In this document: positions 34,500 through 41,844 of the stretch, in pieces
Layout of the letters: each line of letters opens with the position of its first letter
Position numbering within the stretch: position 1 is the first letter of the stretch
Source of the DNA: Candidatus Omnitrophota bacterium
Lineage (GTDB): Bacteria; Omnitrophota; Koll11; Duberdicusellales; 4484-171
Direction of reading: 5' to 3'
Length of the DNA: 64,000 bases
Assembly (NCBI GenBank): GCA_030692055.1
Contig: JAUYCY010000114.1
Location: forward strand, 34,904 to 98,903
Made by a program: the position numbers and the translations under genes
The notes under the pieces: model-generated
What the model was told of the DNA's origin: nothing
Databases searched by the model: none
The model's input: only the letters and a program-made list of their open reading frames with translations

Positions 34500-35546
34500 A
34501 TGAATAAAAAACACAGTTTCATAATTCAATCTTTATACGTTCCCGGCGCTAAACCTAAGCCTTTTCCGCCAAAGGCGGGTCTGCCAAGGCATGATAAGGC
34601 GGGGATTAATGATGCGCCGCTTGGTATGAACCGTACTAAAACCTCGGGCTTTGGTTTGACTGCGCCCATTCGATTTACTTCGTTCGCTCAGGGCTGTCCT
34701 GAGCGTAGTCGAAGGACGCCCACCATTCCTTCGAACACATTCGGGAATACTCAGTATTCGACCCTGAGTATGGCCGAAGGGTCGAACCATCCCGAGCAAC
34801 CTGTCCTGAGTGGAATCGAAGGAAGTCGGAGGATTAGCCCGTGGAGTTATAGAAGGTTTCATTTTTTCATATTTTTTTTGCTCTCCCTGGAATTCTTCGC
34901 TTTTGGGGAGGATAGTGTGCAAGCGCGTTTTAACGGACAAAAAAAATTAGTTTACGATGTGTTATTTAACGGTGTTTTTACCGGTACAATACAGTGGCAA
35001 TACCTTGGCCAGGAAACAATGGATGGCCATACCGTAGATACTTTATCTCTAGACTCAAATACTCAGATTCTACAATTATTAAATATAGAAAGTAAAGAGA
35101 AGGTTTCTCTTGATAGCCAGACGCATTTGCCTGTAAAAGTAGAGAGAAATGTTGTTTTTTTCGGCAAAAAAGAACTCATCGAAGAAATGTATAATCAAGA
35201 TGAAGGCTATGTAAAAATAATAAGGAATAATTCCGAGGCAAAAAATGACCTTTTATATCAGGAAAAGCCGATACACAATATACTTTCTCTTCTGTATTTT
35301 TTTCCTAAAGACATACCTTTAGTCAAAGGTAAGGAGTTTTACTTTAATCTTCCTACTCAAAAGTTAAAAATTAAAGTAGTTTCGGAAAAAACTATATCCA
35401 TAAATAAGACTAAAAAAAGAGTTTACTTTCTCACTGGCAGCGGAGCAAAGAGGTTTAATCTTTGGCTAGACAAGCGCGAAAGAATACCTTTGCGTTTGGA
35501 GTTCATCGTTGCGGTGGGGAAAATTTCCCTCGTCAAAAAAGACTAA
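34500..35546 (+). CDS. DUF3108-like exported protein with REP sequence in its N-terminus
   Basis: The conserved part starts near 34860 with a hydrophobic signal-like stretch (FHFFIFFLLSLEFFAF) and then a beta-rich DUF3108-like domain (KLVYDVLFNGVFTGTIQW, HLPVKVERNVVFFGKK, RFNLWLDKRERIPLRLE). Upstream, about 110 codons are in-frame translations of REP palindromes (SFAQGCPERSRRTPT, GIEGSRRISP), which carry no protein-like signal. I give ATG 34500 but the working start may be later or the signal peptide split by insertion. Predicted envelope protein of unknown role. It follows the patatin gene with 10 nt between. Confidence 0.65.
   Translation: MNKKHSFIIQSLYVPGAKPKPFPPKAGLPRHDKAGINDAPLGMNRTKTSGFGLTAPIRFTSFAQGCPERSRRTPTIPSNTFGNTQYSTLSMAEGSNHPEQPVLSGIEGSRRISPWSYRRFHFFIFFLLSLEFFAFGEDSVQARFNGQKKLVYDVLFNGVFTGTIQWQYLGQETMDGHTVDTLSLDSNTQILQLLNIESKEKVSLDSQTHLPVKVERNVVFFGKKELIEEMYNQDEGYVKIIRNNSEAKNDLLYQEKPIHNILSLLYFFPKDIPLVKGKEFYFNLPTQKLKIKVVSEKTISINKTKKRVYFLTGSGAKRFNLWLDKRERIPLRLEFIVAVGKISLVKKD
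34676..34830. repeat. REP-like palindromes inside a coding frame
   Basis: Units such as TTCGCTCAGGGCTGTCCTGA, GAGCGTAGTCGAAGGA and CCTGAGTGGAATCGAAGGA, typical REP hairpins, lie in the 5' part of the DUF3108-like gene and stay in frame. Related units lie at about 35558-35620 and 43535-43590. Confidence 0.65.
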
Positions 35547-35554
35547 TTACCCAT

Positions 35555-35620
35555 TCGATGGTTCGACCGTGCTCACCATCGACACTGAGCGGAGTCGAAG
35601 TGTCGACTCCGCTTGAGGGT
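35555..35620. repeat. REP-like hairpin after the DUF3108 gene
   Basis: GATGGTTCGACCGTGCTCACC followed by ACTGAGCGGAGTCGAAGTG and GTCGACTCCGCTTGAGGGTG: two imperfect hairpins of the CTTCGACTCCGCTCAG class, between convergent genes. Confidence 0.6.
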
Positions 35621-35643
35621 GATACTAGATAATGCCGAAGTAT

Positions 35644-35783
35644 GGGGCTGTTGCGAAACGCAACATCCCCTGATTTCAGCGATTAAAACTTGATTACAGT
35701 GATTAAAATTGGTAATGTTTTCAATCGTTGGAATCTTTTAGTAATCATTGTAATCAGGCGCTGATGCATTATGCAACAGCGCC
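35644..35783. repeat. 140-nt MITE-like repeat, copy 1 (inverted relative to copies 2 and 3)
   Basis: Bounded by GGGGCTGTTGCGAAACGCAAC hairpin on the left and GATGCATTATGCAACAGCGCC on the right, with a GATTAC-type array between. Same length as copies at 42640 and 53838. No reading frame. Confidence 0.75.
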
Positions 35784-35787
35784 AGTA

Positions 35788-36807
35788 TCACTCGACGAAA
35801 ATAAGTGAATTTTTGCCCCCGAAAGAGTCGTCTTCTGCCAGTTTATTGTGCGGATCAGAAATCCAGGTATCGCCAGCAACAAATTTATAGCGGTATGTTC
35901 CTTTCCCCAAAGGAATATTGATACTCCAAATATCTTTACCTACTTTATTCAGCTTATATTTTTCCTCTTTTTGCCAGTTGTTGAAATCGCCCACAACATA
36001 GACATTAGAAGATTTTTCTTCTTTCAAAAATAAAGTCGCCCAGTTAGCTTGAGAAGTAATTCTACTTACCTCATCCGCTAAAGACATGAAATCTTGGGCT
36101 CCTCTTGAGTTTGGTCTATATTCGAAAATAGTTTTTCCACTTGATGCCGCCTCTTTTAAATAGACATTTGTCCTTATGTTAGAACTAAGCAACATATTTC
36201 CTAATTGATTTCTAACTTTATTTTCAAATTCTAAAGAGAACCTATAGCGTTTATCAACTTGATTGAGTATATAAAAGGGTGTAGGGGATTTACCTTTAAA
36301 TTCTTTTAGCATAATAATGATATTTTTTAATATTTCTATGCCGCGCAGCGAAAAGTCGCAGTTACTTAGCGGAATAATAGAATAGTTGCTTGCTTGGAGG
36401 GCATTTAAAGTGATTATCCCTAAGTTAGGAGGGCAATCTAAGATACAGTAATCAAAGCTATCCCAAACTTGTTTAAGAAATGCCGACAATATATCCAATC
36501 TGTCATCTCTCTGAGCGAATTTATGTTCCAGGGAAGCAAGTCCGATACGCGAGGGAATAAAATAAAAATTCTCGTATACCGACAGATAAATTTCGTCTCC
36601 CAAGCTTTCCCCGCGCCAAACTTTTTCTAAAATATCGGTTATACTGAAGATACTCTCTTTTCGAAGAGCGAAAGTTGCATGTGCTTGCGGGTCGAGGTCT
36701 ATGAGCAAGGTCTTAAATCCTTTTTTGCTTAAGGCCGCAGCTAAATTAACAGCTGTTATCGTTTTTCCACAACCGCCCTTTTGATTAACAATAGAGATGG
36801 TCTTCAT
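35788..36807 (-). CDS. ParA/Soj ATPase fused to a C-terminal CBM48 (AMPK-beta-like) glycogen-binding domain
   Basis: Residues 1-250 are a full ParA-type ATPase: deviant Walker A KGGCGKT (10-16), Walker A-prime Asp in LLIDLDPQAHATFAL, Walker B YCILDCPP. Residues about 257-339 form a CBM48 E-set domain: VVGDFNNWQKEEKY with Trp278, YRYKFV with Lys308, TWISDP with Trp315, and GGKNSLIFVE with Asn333, matching AMPK-beta residues Trp100, Lys126, Trp133 and Asn150 that hold glycogen. A strong AAAGGAGG for this gene lies in the 3' end of the gene at 36808. Inference: a surface-gradient ATPase that positions glycogen granules. No ParB partner is visible. Confidence 0.9.
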   Translation of the reverse strand: MKTISIVNQKGGCGKTITAVNLAAALSKKGFKTLLIDLDPQAHATFALRKESIFSITDILEKVWRGESLGDEIYLSVYENFYFIPSRIGLASLEHKFAQRDDRLDILSAFLKQVWDSFDYCILDCPPNLGIITLNALQASNYSIIPLSNCDFSLRGIEILKNIIIMLKEFKGKSPTPFYILNQVDKRYRFSLEFENKVRNQLGNMLLSSNIRTNVYLKEAASSGKTIFEYRPNSRGAQDFMSLADEVSRITSQANWATLFLKEEKSSNVYVVGDFNNWQKEEKYKLNKVGKDIWSINIPLGKGTYRYKFVAGDTWISDPHNKLAEDDSFGGKNSLIFVE

Positions 36808-37491
36808 TTATTCCTCCTTTTTAGCTAAAATTATATTTTTTATTAAGGTCCGATTTATATTCTCTTGGTCTTTATGAAAAAAATGTAATTTAATTTGATT
36901 CACTTGCGTAAGATTTGCGTTTTGTGTGTTCGCATCTTTAAAATCTATAGGAACATTTATATATTCTGCCCCCTTTTTATTATCTATTTCAACCAAAAGC
37001 GGAGCTATAGAGTTAGAGAAGAATCTATTATCCCTAACGGTAACCTCTATTCTCAAGGGTGTATCCGGTCGTTTTAAATGTAAGAATATGGTGCCAGAGG
37101 CTAAATCTATCGGCTTTTTAAAATCAAGCGCTATGCCTACTTTTTCCTTGGGGGGGATTGATAGGTATATAAAAGACTGTCCTTTGCGCATTAGTTGCTT
37201 ATCTTTTCCTAAAAAACTAAGCTCTGAAAGATTGTCGGTGCGTAGCAGCGATACGCCGGTTTTATCTAGGTCTATCCTCTGGCGGGCAACAACCATGAAC
37301 TCGTATTTTAAAAAGAATAAAGTTACTAGAACTAAAGCTGCTACCGTAAAAATAAACGTAGGTATTAAGAAGATTTTTTTATGATGGGTTTTCTTTTTCT
37401 TCCTTTTTTTGGGCGGGGAGAAAAAAGTATCCTTTAGCCTTTGCGAGTCTAAATAGGCATAAGAGCTAAAAGGATTGTCGTTTCTCTCCAC
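36808..37491 (-). CDS. Single-pass membrane protein partnered with the ParA-CBM48 gene
   Basis: A 227-aa protein: basic cytosolic N-terminus (SPPKKRKKKKTHHKK), one membrane helix (about 41-63, IFLIPTFIFTVAALVLVTLFF), and an outside domain of about 160 residues that looks beta-rich (GTIFLHLKRPDTPLRIEVTV, INVPIDFKDA, NQIKLHFFHKD), reminiscent of galactose-binding or CBM-like sandwiches. Start is GTG 37491. Its stop abuts the ParA-CBM48 gene, so the two are one operon. Function unknown; a membrane anchor or receptor for the ATPase is an inference only. Confidence 0.75.
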   Translation of the reverse strand: MERNDNPFSSYAYLDSQRLKDTFFSPPKKRKKKKTHHKKIFLIPTFIFTVAALVLVTLFFLKYEFMVVARQRIDLDKTGVSLLRTDNLSELSFLGKDKQLMRKGQSFIYLSIPPKEKVGIALDFKKPIDLASGTIFLHLKRPDTPLRIEVTVRDNRFFSNSIAPLLVEIDNKKGAEYINVPIDFKDANTQNANLTQVNQIKLHFFHKDQENINRTLIKNIILAKKEE

Positions 37492-37497
37492 AAAAAT

Positions 37498-37525
37498 ATA
37501 TTACATTGAATTTTTAAAAAATCAA
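37498..37525 (-). promoter_or_regulatory. Promoter of the membrane-protein/ParA-CBM48 pair; leaderless
   Basis: On the minus strand TTGATT (37525-37520), 16-bp spacer, TAATAT (37503-37498), then 6 nt to the GTG start at 37491. The predicted start of transcription falls on or beside the start codon and no ribosome site exists. Confidence 0.5.
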
Positions 37526-37539
37526 CTATATAATTTAGT

Positions 37540-37726
37540 AAACGCGAATGAACGTCCCGCATACGAACTAAAGTTTTCTGCGGGATCCCGCCAAAGGCGG
37601 GACAAAGCAAACGCTAATACACGCGAATAAATATTATTAGCGTAAATTAGCGTTTCCGCCTAAGGCGGATCCGCCGAAATAATTACATTATGGTGGCGGA
37701 AGATTCGCGATAATTAGCGTATAAAT
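37540..37726. repeat. Palindromic array, CGCTAATACACGC dialect, with GGCGGATCCGCC
   Basis: AAACGCGAATGAACG and AACGCTAATACACGCGAATA on the left pair with TTAGCGTAAATTAGCG and TTCGCGATAATTAGCG on the right. Two GC-rich palindromes (CCCGCCAAAGGCGGG and GGCGGATCCGCC) are nested inside. Lies between the divergent membrane-protein and amrS genes. Confidence 0.7.
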
Positions 37727-38740
37727 ATGAAAGAGGCCCTATTCTACACAAAAAAAGACAATAAAAGCGTTCAATGTTTTCTTTGTAACCACCGCTGTAT
37801 GATAAGAAATGGTGGTTACGGCTTCTGTAGAGTTAGATTAAACAAGGAAGGCACACTTTATTCGTTAAGTTATGATAGGCTTGTTGCTGCCAATATTGAT
37901 TCCATAGAAAAGAAACCCCTTTATCATTTTTTGACCGGCACAATGTCATATTCTATTGCCTGCGTAGGCTGTAATTTTAGGTGTGATTTCTGCCAGAACT
38001 GGGAAATTTCACAGGTAAAAGAGGTAGAAAAAATTGGCGTAAATAACTTTGAAACTTTACCCGAAAAGATTATAACAGAAGCGCTGCGTAATAATTGTCC
38101 GAGTATTTCCTATACCTATACTGAGCCGACTATTTATTTTGAACTTGCCTATAATACAGCAAAATTAGCCAGAGAAAAAGGCCTATATAATGTTTTTGTC
38201 ACCAACGGCTATATGAGTAAAGATGCCTTAGAATATATAAGCCCTTACCTAAACGCCGCTAACGTTGATTTGAAATCTTTCCGTGAAGAGTTTTATCATA
38301 AAATCTGTAAAGGCGCACTTGCCCCGGTTTTAGAAAACATTAGGCTGATGAGAAAGCTTAATATTTGGGTAGAGGTAACTACCTTAGTTATTCCCGGCTC
38401 AAACGATAGCCAAGCCGAGCTAAATGATATTGCTGATTTTCTTTCGAGCGTAGACAAAGATATTCCTTGGCATATTTCTGCTTTTCATCCCGAATATAAA
38501 TTCAGAGACTCTATCTCTACGCCTTTAGCTACTTTAGAACGCGCTTACAAAATCGGCAAAAGCCATAAGCTTAACTATGTGTATATTGGCAACGCCCACA
38601 CTGATTACGGAGAAAATACCTATTGTCCATACTGTTCTAACCTTTTGATTAAACGCAGCGGATTCTTTGTAGAGAGTAAAGAAATAAAAGAAGGAAAATG
38701 CGGCTATTGCGGTGAAAAAATAGCAGGAGTTGGTTTGTGA
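37727..38740 (+). CDS. amrS: AmmeMemoRadiSam system radical SAM enzyme (AmrS; PflA-like)
   Basis: Radical SAM protein related to pyruvate formate-lyase activase. FLCNHRCMIRNGGYGFCRVR forms an N-terminal zinc-ribbon-like part; the SAM motif CX3CX2C is in CNFRCDFCQNWEIS; ISYTYTEPTIYFELAYNTA and WVEVTTLVIPGSND follow. The C-terminus has two CxxC pairs (YCPYCSNLL and GKCGYCGEKI), typical of AmrS. Length of 337 aa fits. The usual partners (AmmeMemo subunits) are not adjacent here. Substrate unknown. Confidence 0.87.
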   Translation: MKEALFYTKKDNKSVQCFLCNHRCMIRNGGYGFCRVRLNKEGTLYSLSYDRLVAANIDSIEKKPLYHFLTGTMSYSIACVGCNFRCDFCQNWEISQVKEVEKIGVNNFETLPEKIITEALRNNCPSISYTYTEPTIYFELAYNTAKLAREKGLYNVFVTNGYMSKDALEYISPYLNAANVDLKSFREEFYHKICKGALAPVLENIRLMRKLNIWVEVTTLVIPGSNDSQAELNDIADFLSSVDKDIPWHISAFHPEYKFRDSISTPLATLERAYKIGKSHKLNYVYIGNAHTDYGENTYCPYCSNLLIKRSGFFVESKEIKEGKCGYCGEKIAGVGL

Positions 38741-38760
38741 TTTTATGAGAACCAAAAACA

Positions 38761-38990
38761 ATTCTTTCCTAAGTTTGTTGCAAAAGGAAAGAACTTGATT
38801 ACAGAGATTATAAAATGATTACAGAGATTTTAGGAACAATTACAATGGTTCTAATCGCTGTAATCTATATCTAATCACTGTAATCAGAAGCTCTTTTGCC
38901 ATCAAGAGGTCAAAAATAAAAATTTTACAGAGAAGTCGTTGAATTTAAATTAGTTATGAAATATTTGTGCAACAAAGTCGAGAAAGCTTC
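38761..38990. repeat. 230-nt hairpin-bounded repeat, copy 2
   Basis: Close match to copy 1 (29657) in the left hairpin (ATTCTTTCCTAAGTTTGTTG) and the whole right block (TACAGAGAAG, ATTTGTGCAACAAAGTCGAG, AAAGCTTC); the central GATTAC array differs in detail. It lies immediately upstream of a decayed NUDIX gene. Confidence 0.75.
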
Positions 38991-38998
38991 CTAAAAAC

Positions 38999-39177
38999 AA
39001 GGTATTTAAAGGAAAATTACTTAATGTTAGCACTAAACGTGTGCGCCTGCCCATGGCTACTGGACAACTCTTGAAATAGTAAAACATCCGGGCGCTGTGT
39101 TAGTTATACCGTTACTTTCCAAAAATAAAGTGATACTGCTTAAGCAGCTACGGTCGGTGATAGGTAAATACATTTAT
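38999..39177 (+). pseudogene. NUDIX hydrolase (ADP-ribose pyrophosphatase-like) remnant
   Basis: Frame 1 gives KVFKGKLLNVSTKRVRLP and then, after a frameshift at about 39050, another frame continues WTTLEIVKHPGAVLVIPLL and NKVILLKQLRSVIGKYIY. These match the start of ADP-ribose pyrophosphatases (VRLPNG, EIVxHPGAVxVVP, RQxR, ELPAG), but the sequence stops just before the NUDIX box. It is a truncated, frameshifted remnant with repeats on both sides. Confidence 0.7.
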
Positions 39178-39194
39178 AAAGGTAGACAACCCCC

Positions 39195-39320
39195 TTATTT
39201 TTTATGGTATAGGAAAGTATACCCTAAAGGGCACAAGTAAAACTTTCCTAATCCTAAAGGATAGACCTTCCTAATACCTTTGAAGGAGGGGTCTAACCAC
39301 TGAAAATAACCTACCCAGCA
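39195..39320. repeat. ATGGTATAGGAAAGTATACCC repeat block
   Basis: Contains GGTATAGGAAAGTATACCCT then GGGCACAAGTAA and an AGACC...GGTCT hairpin. The inverted complement of this block lies at about 43600-43677. It marks the 3' breakpoint of the NUDIX remnant. A CCAGCAGG...CCTGTTGG hairpin follows near 39325-39345. Confidence 0.55.
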
Positions 39321-39443
39321 GGGTGTCCTGTTGGACTAAATAGTTATTACCGAAGGTAATTTTCTTGTATAATAGACTATTATGTCTGAATCTCAATACC
39401 ACCTCTATCTAGATGTGGTAATTTTTAATAACAGTTATCCGGG

Positions 39444-39593
39444 ATCAACCAGTCTCCGCGGCAAGCCGCGGAGTATGTTCTATGCTAATATTATCTCTGG
39501 TTCATTCATTGCCTTAGAATAAGGTCAACTATGTTTACGATTTCGGCTTCATCCCCGTGGCAAGCCACGGGGTATTCGCCGAGAGAGAATAAA
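39444..39593 (+). ncRNA. 150-nt structured repeat, copy 3, abutting the GT39 start
   Basis: ATCAACCAGT to GAGAGAGAATAAA, same stems as copy 1. It ends 1 nt before the GT39 ATG at 39595, so it would form the entire 5' leader of that gene. An upstream TATAAT (39368-39373) could serve as its -10. Confidence 0.65.
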
Positions 39594-39594
39594 C

Positions 39595-41247
39595 ATGAAC
39601 AATAGAATGATACATTTCAGAAATATACTAATCTTATTTATTCTTTCCTGTTTTTTCTTTATGTTGGGTAACAATATTTTAGGCTTAACCAACGATAACG
39701 AAGTTTTCTATGCCCAGTCAGCAAAGGAAATGATTCAGCAAAAAACCTGGATAACCCCTTATATATTTGGCCAACCCCAATTTGAAAAGCCCGTATTTAT
39801 TTACTGGCTTTTAAGAATAGGGTTTCTTATTTTCGGAGTTTCAAACTTTGGTGCGCGATTTTTTCCCGCGCTATTTGCGGCTATAGGCGTAATTACGGTT
39901 TATTTTTTAGGTATCCTCGGTTTTAGGGACGAGAAAAAAGCATTTCTTTCCGGCCTAATTTTAATGTCCTGTGGTATGTATGTAGGTTTAGCTAAAACTG
40001 TTTTCACCGATATGATTTTTTCAACGCTTATGCTGTTGGCGCTTACATTTTTCTTTTGGGGATACGTCAAACAAAGCAAGAAGTTAGCCGGAATACTACT
40101 ATTTTCCCTTTTTTCGGGGCTGGCAGTTTTGACTAAAGGGCCGCTGGGGATAATAATCCCGGTACTGGCAGCTGGTGTTTTTTTATTATGTAAAAAAGAT
40201 GTTAAATTTTTATTCTGCAAGGACACGATATGGGGTATTTTACTTTTTCTAATAGCCGCGGCTCCTTGGTATATATTAATGATCGCCAAGCACGGCGATA
40301 GTTTTATCCAAGAGTTTTTTTACAATGTTAACGCACGCCGCATTGTCCAAGCGCACCATGCTAGTAATGATACTTGGTATTTTTACCTAGTTACCATACT
40401 CGGCGGCATGTTTCCTTGGAGCTTATTTGTCGCGGGCACTTTATTTTTTCTTCCTCGCTACACAAAGAAAAAAGATAACCCTTTCCATCTTTTCTTAATT
40501 TGTTGGGCAGCTGTTATCTTTTTTATTTTTCAGCTGCCGCGTTCAAAGGTAGCTAATTATATTTTTCCTATTTTTCCGGTCCTTGCGCTTATGGCGGGGA
40601 ACTTTATATATGATATGATTACAAGTAACAAACCCAAGCATTTGATGTTTATATTCGCCTCAGCAACGCTAGCTGCGATTGCGCTTATACCTATAGGCTT
40701 TGCCGTAAGTTTTAAGATTTACTCTTCGTACATATTGCATAAATTTCCGGTCTATTTTTTAATTACAGGATTTTTAATGTTGGGCATATTAATGTTATCT
40801 TTTATTATCCGCAGAAACTTCGAGAAAATGATCTATTCCTTGGCGGCAGTACTTCCGATTTTTTTATTAAGTTTACCTTTTTCATATGAAAATTTTGAGT
40901 CATACGTATCTTCAAGAGAGGCTTGTGAATATTTGTTAAAAAATTATAATGTGAACAATACTATTCTTTGTTCTAAATTTATTGTTCGCGGAGTAAAGTA
41001 TTATACCGATAAAGATGTGGCGATAATAGATATTCCGGGAAGGCCGTTCTTTAGTCCGCACCCAGTTACCACTTTTAATTCCGAAGAAAAAGTTAAAGAT
41101 TTCCTAACGAAGCAAGTTATTACCTACTGTATCCTTAAGAAATCTTCATTAGGGGATATGGAGCACATAATGAGCAAAGAATTCAAAATGACAATACTAA
41201 AACAAATAGGAAACGAATACATTGTTAAAATAGAGCGTATTTTTTGA
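39595..41247 (+). CDS. GT39-type membrane glycosyltransferase (ArnT/PMT_2-like)
   Basis: Inner-membrane enzyme of about 12 helices predicted to move a sugar from a polyprenyl-phosphate donor to lipid A or another envelope acceptor. The first outside loop contains the family signature NDNEVFYAQSAKEM, with Asp and Glu at the catalytic positions, followed by QPQFEKPVFIYWLL. FSGLAVLTKGPLG is typical of the group. The C-terminal outside domain (about 430-550) is short. Length 550 aa is near the norm. The gene starts right after a structured repeat; SD-like GAGAG is weak. Confidence 0.88.
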   Translation: MNNRMIHFRNILILFILSCFFFMLGNNILGLTNDNEVFYAQSAKEMIQQKTWITPYIFGQPQFEKPVFIYWLLRIGFLIFGVSNFGARFFPALFAAIGVITVYFLGILGFRDEKKAFLSGLILMSCGMYVGLAKTVFTDMIFSTLMLLALTFFFWGYVKQSKKLAGILLFSLFSGLAVLTKGPLGIIIPVLAAGVFLLCKKDVKFLFCKDTIWGILLFLIAAAPWYILMIAKHGDSFIQEFFYNVNARRIVQAHHASNDTWYFYLVTILGGMFPWSLFVAGTLFFLPRYTKKKDNPFHLFLICWAAVIFFIFQLPRSKVANYIFPIFPVLALMAGNFIYDMITSNKPKHLMFIFASATLAAIALIPIGFAVSFKIYSSYILHKFPVYFLITGFLMLGILMLSFIIRRNFEKMIYSLAAVLPIFLLSLPFSYENFESYVSSREACEYLLKNYNVNNTILCSKFIVRGVKYYTDKDVAIIDIPGRPFFSPHPVTTFNSEEKVKDFLTKQVITYCILKKSSLGDMEHIMSKEFKMTILKQIGNEYIVKIERIF

Positions 41248-41844
41248 ACCCAATCTTTGCGTAAGCAAAGAGCGCCGCAGGCGCATTCATTGGGTCCACC
41301 ATTGAATTTGATTGAAAATGCAAGCATTTCGCGGTAGAGAAAACATTTTATTTCGTAAACCCCGTTAGAGACCAAAGTTCTCTAACGGGGTAAAAAGCTT
41401 TGTAACTTTTTTTACCTTGCGAATGTATGATAACCTGTTATCTCACAAAACATTATCGATTGCTATAACAGCCTAATGCCTGTCTGCCGACAGGCAGGCA
41501 AAATCTCGGTTGAACAACCTACCTAGCTTACCCAAATTGAACCCAAAATTTGCATTAGAAATGCAGAGACTCTGTAACTTACTTAAAATGTTGCCGTTAC
41601 AACAAATAGGTCTGCACCAAAAAAGTGCAGGCAAATTTTGCCTTTAGGCAGCCCTAATTTTACAAAAAAGGCAAATTAGTTTATCCAAAAGTTTGAATGT
41701 AACTCTTTTGTTTTGCTTAAAAATCATATCCTATCAGTAAAATTAGGGCTGGGTTAACCCAGCCCTTTATTTCTACGAATGAATTTCTTCTTATGAGAAT
41801 AAAGGGCTGCCCGAAGGACAACTTTTTCTAATGAAAAAGTTGGG
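41248..41844. other. Large non-coding gap with several hairpins
   Basis: No credible gene. Holds a perfect 13-bp hairpin ACCCCGTTAGAGA...TCTCTAACGGGGT (about 41360-41395), a TGCCGACAGGCAGGCA unit, and near 41660-41835 a chain of paired words: AGCCCTAATTTTAC with GTAAAATTAGGGCT, GGGTTAACCC, CAGCCCTTTATT with AATAAAGGGCTG, and AACTTTTTC with GAAAAAGTT. The last group looks like another structured element and could end transcription from either side. Confidence 0.5.

Noticed and set aside
34533..34940. Minus-strand 135-codon frame opposite the DUF3108-like gene
   Set aside because: Open only because REP palindromes lack stops on both strands.
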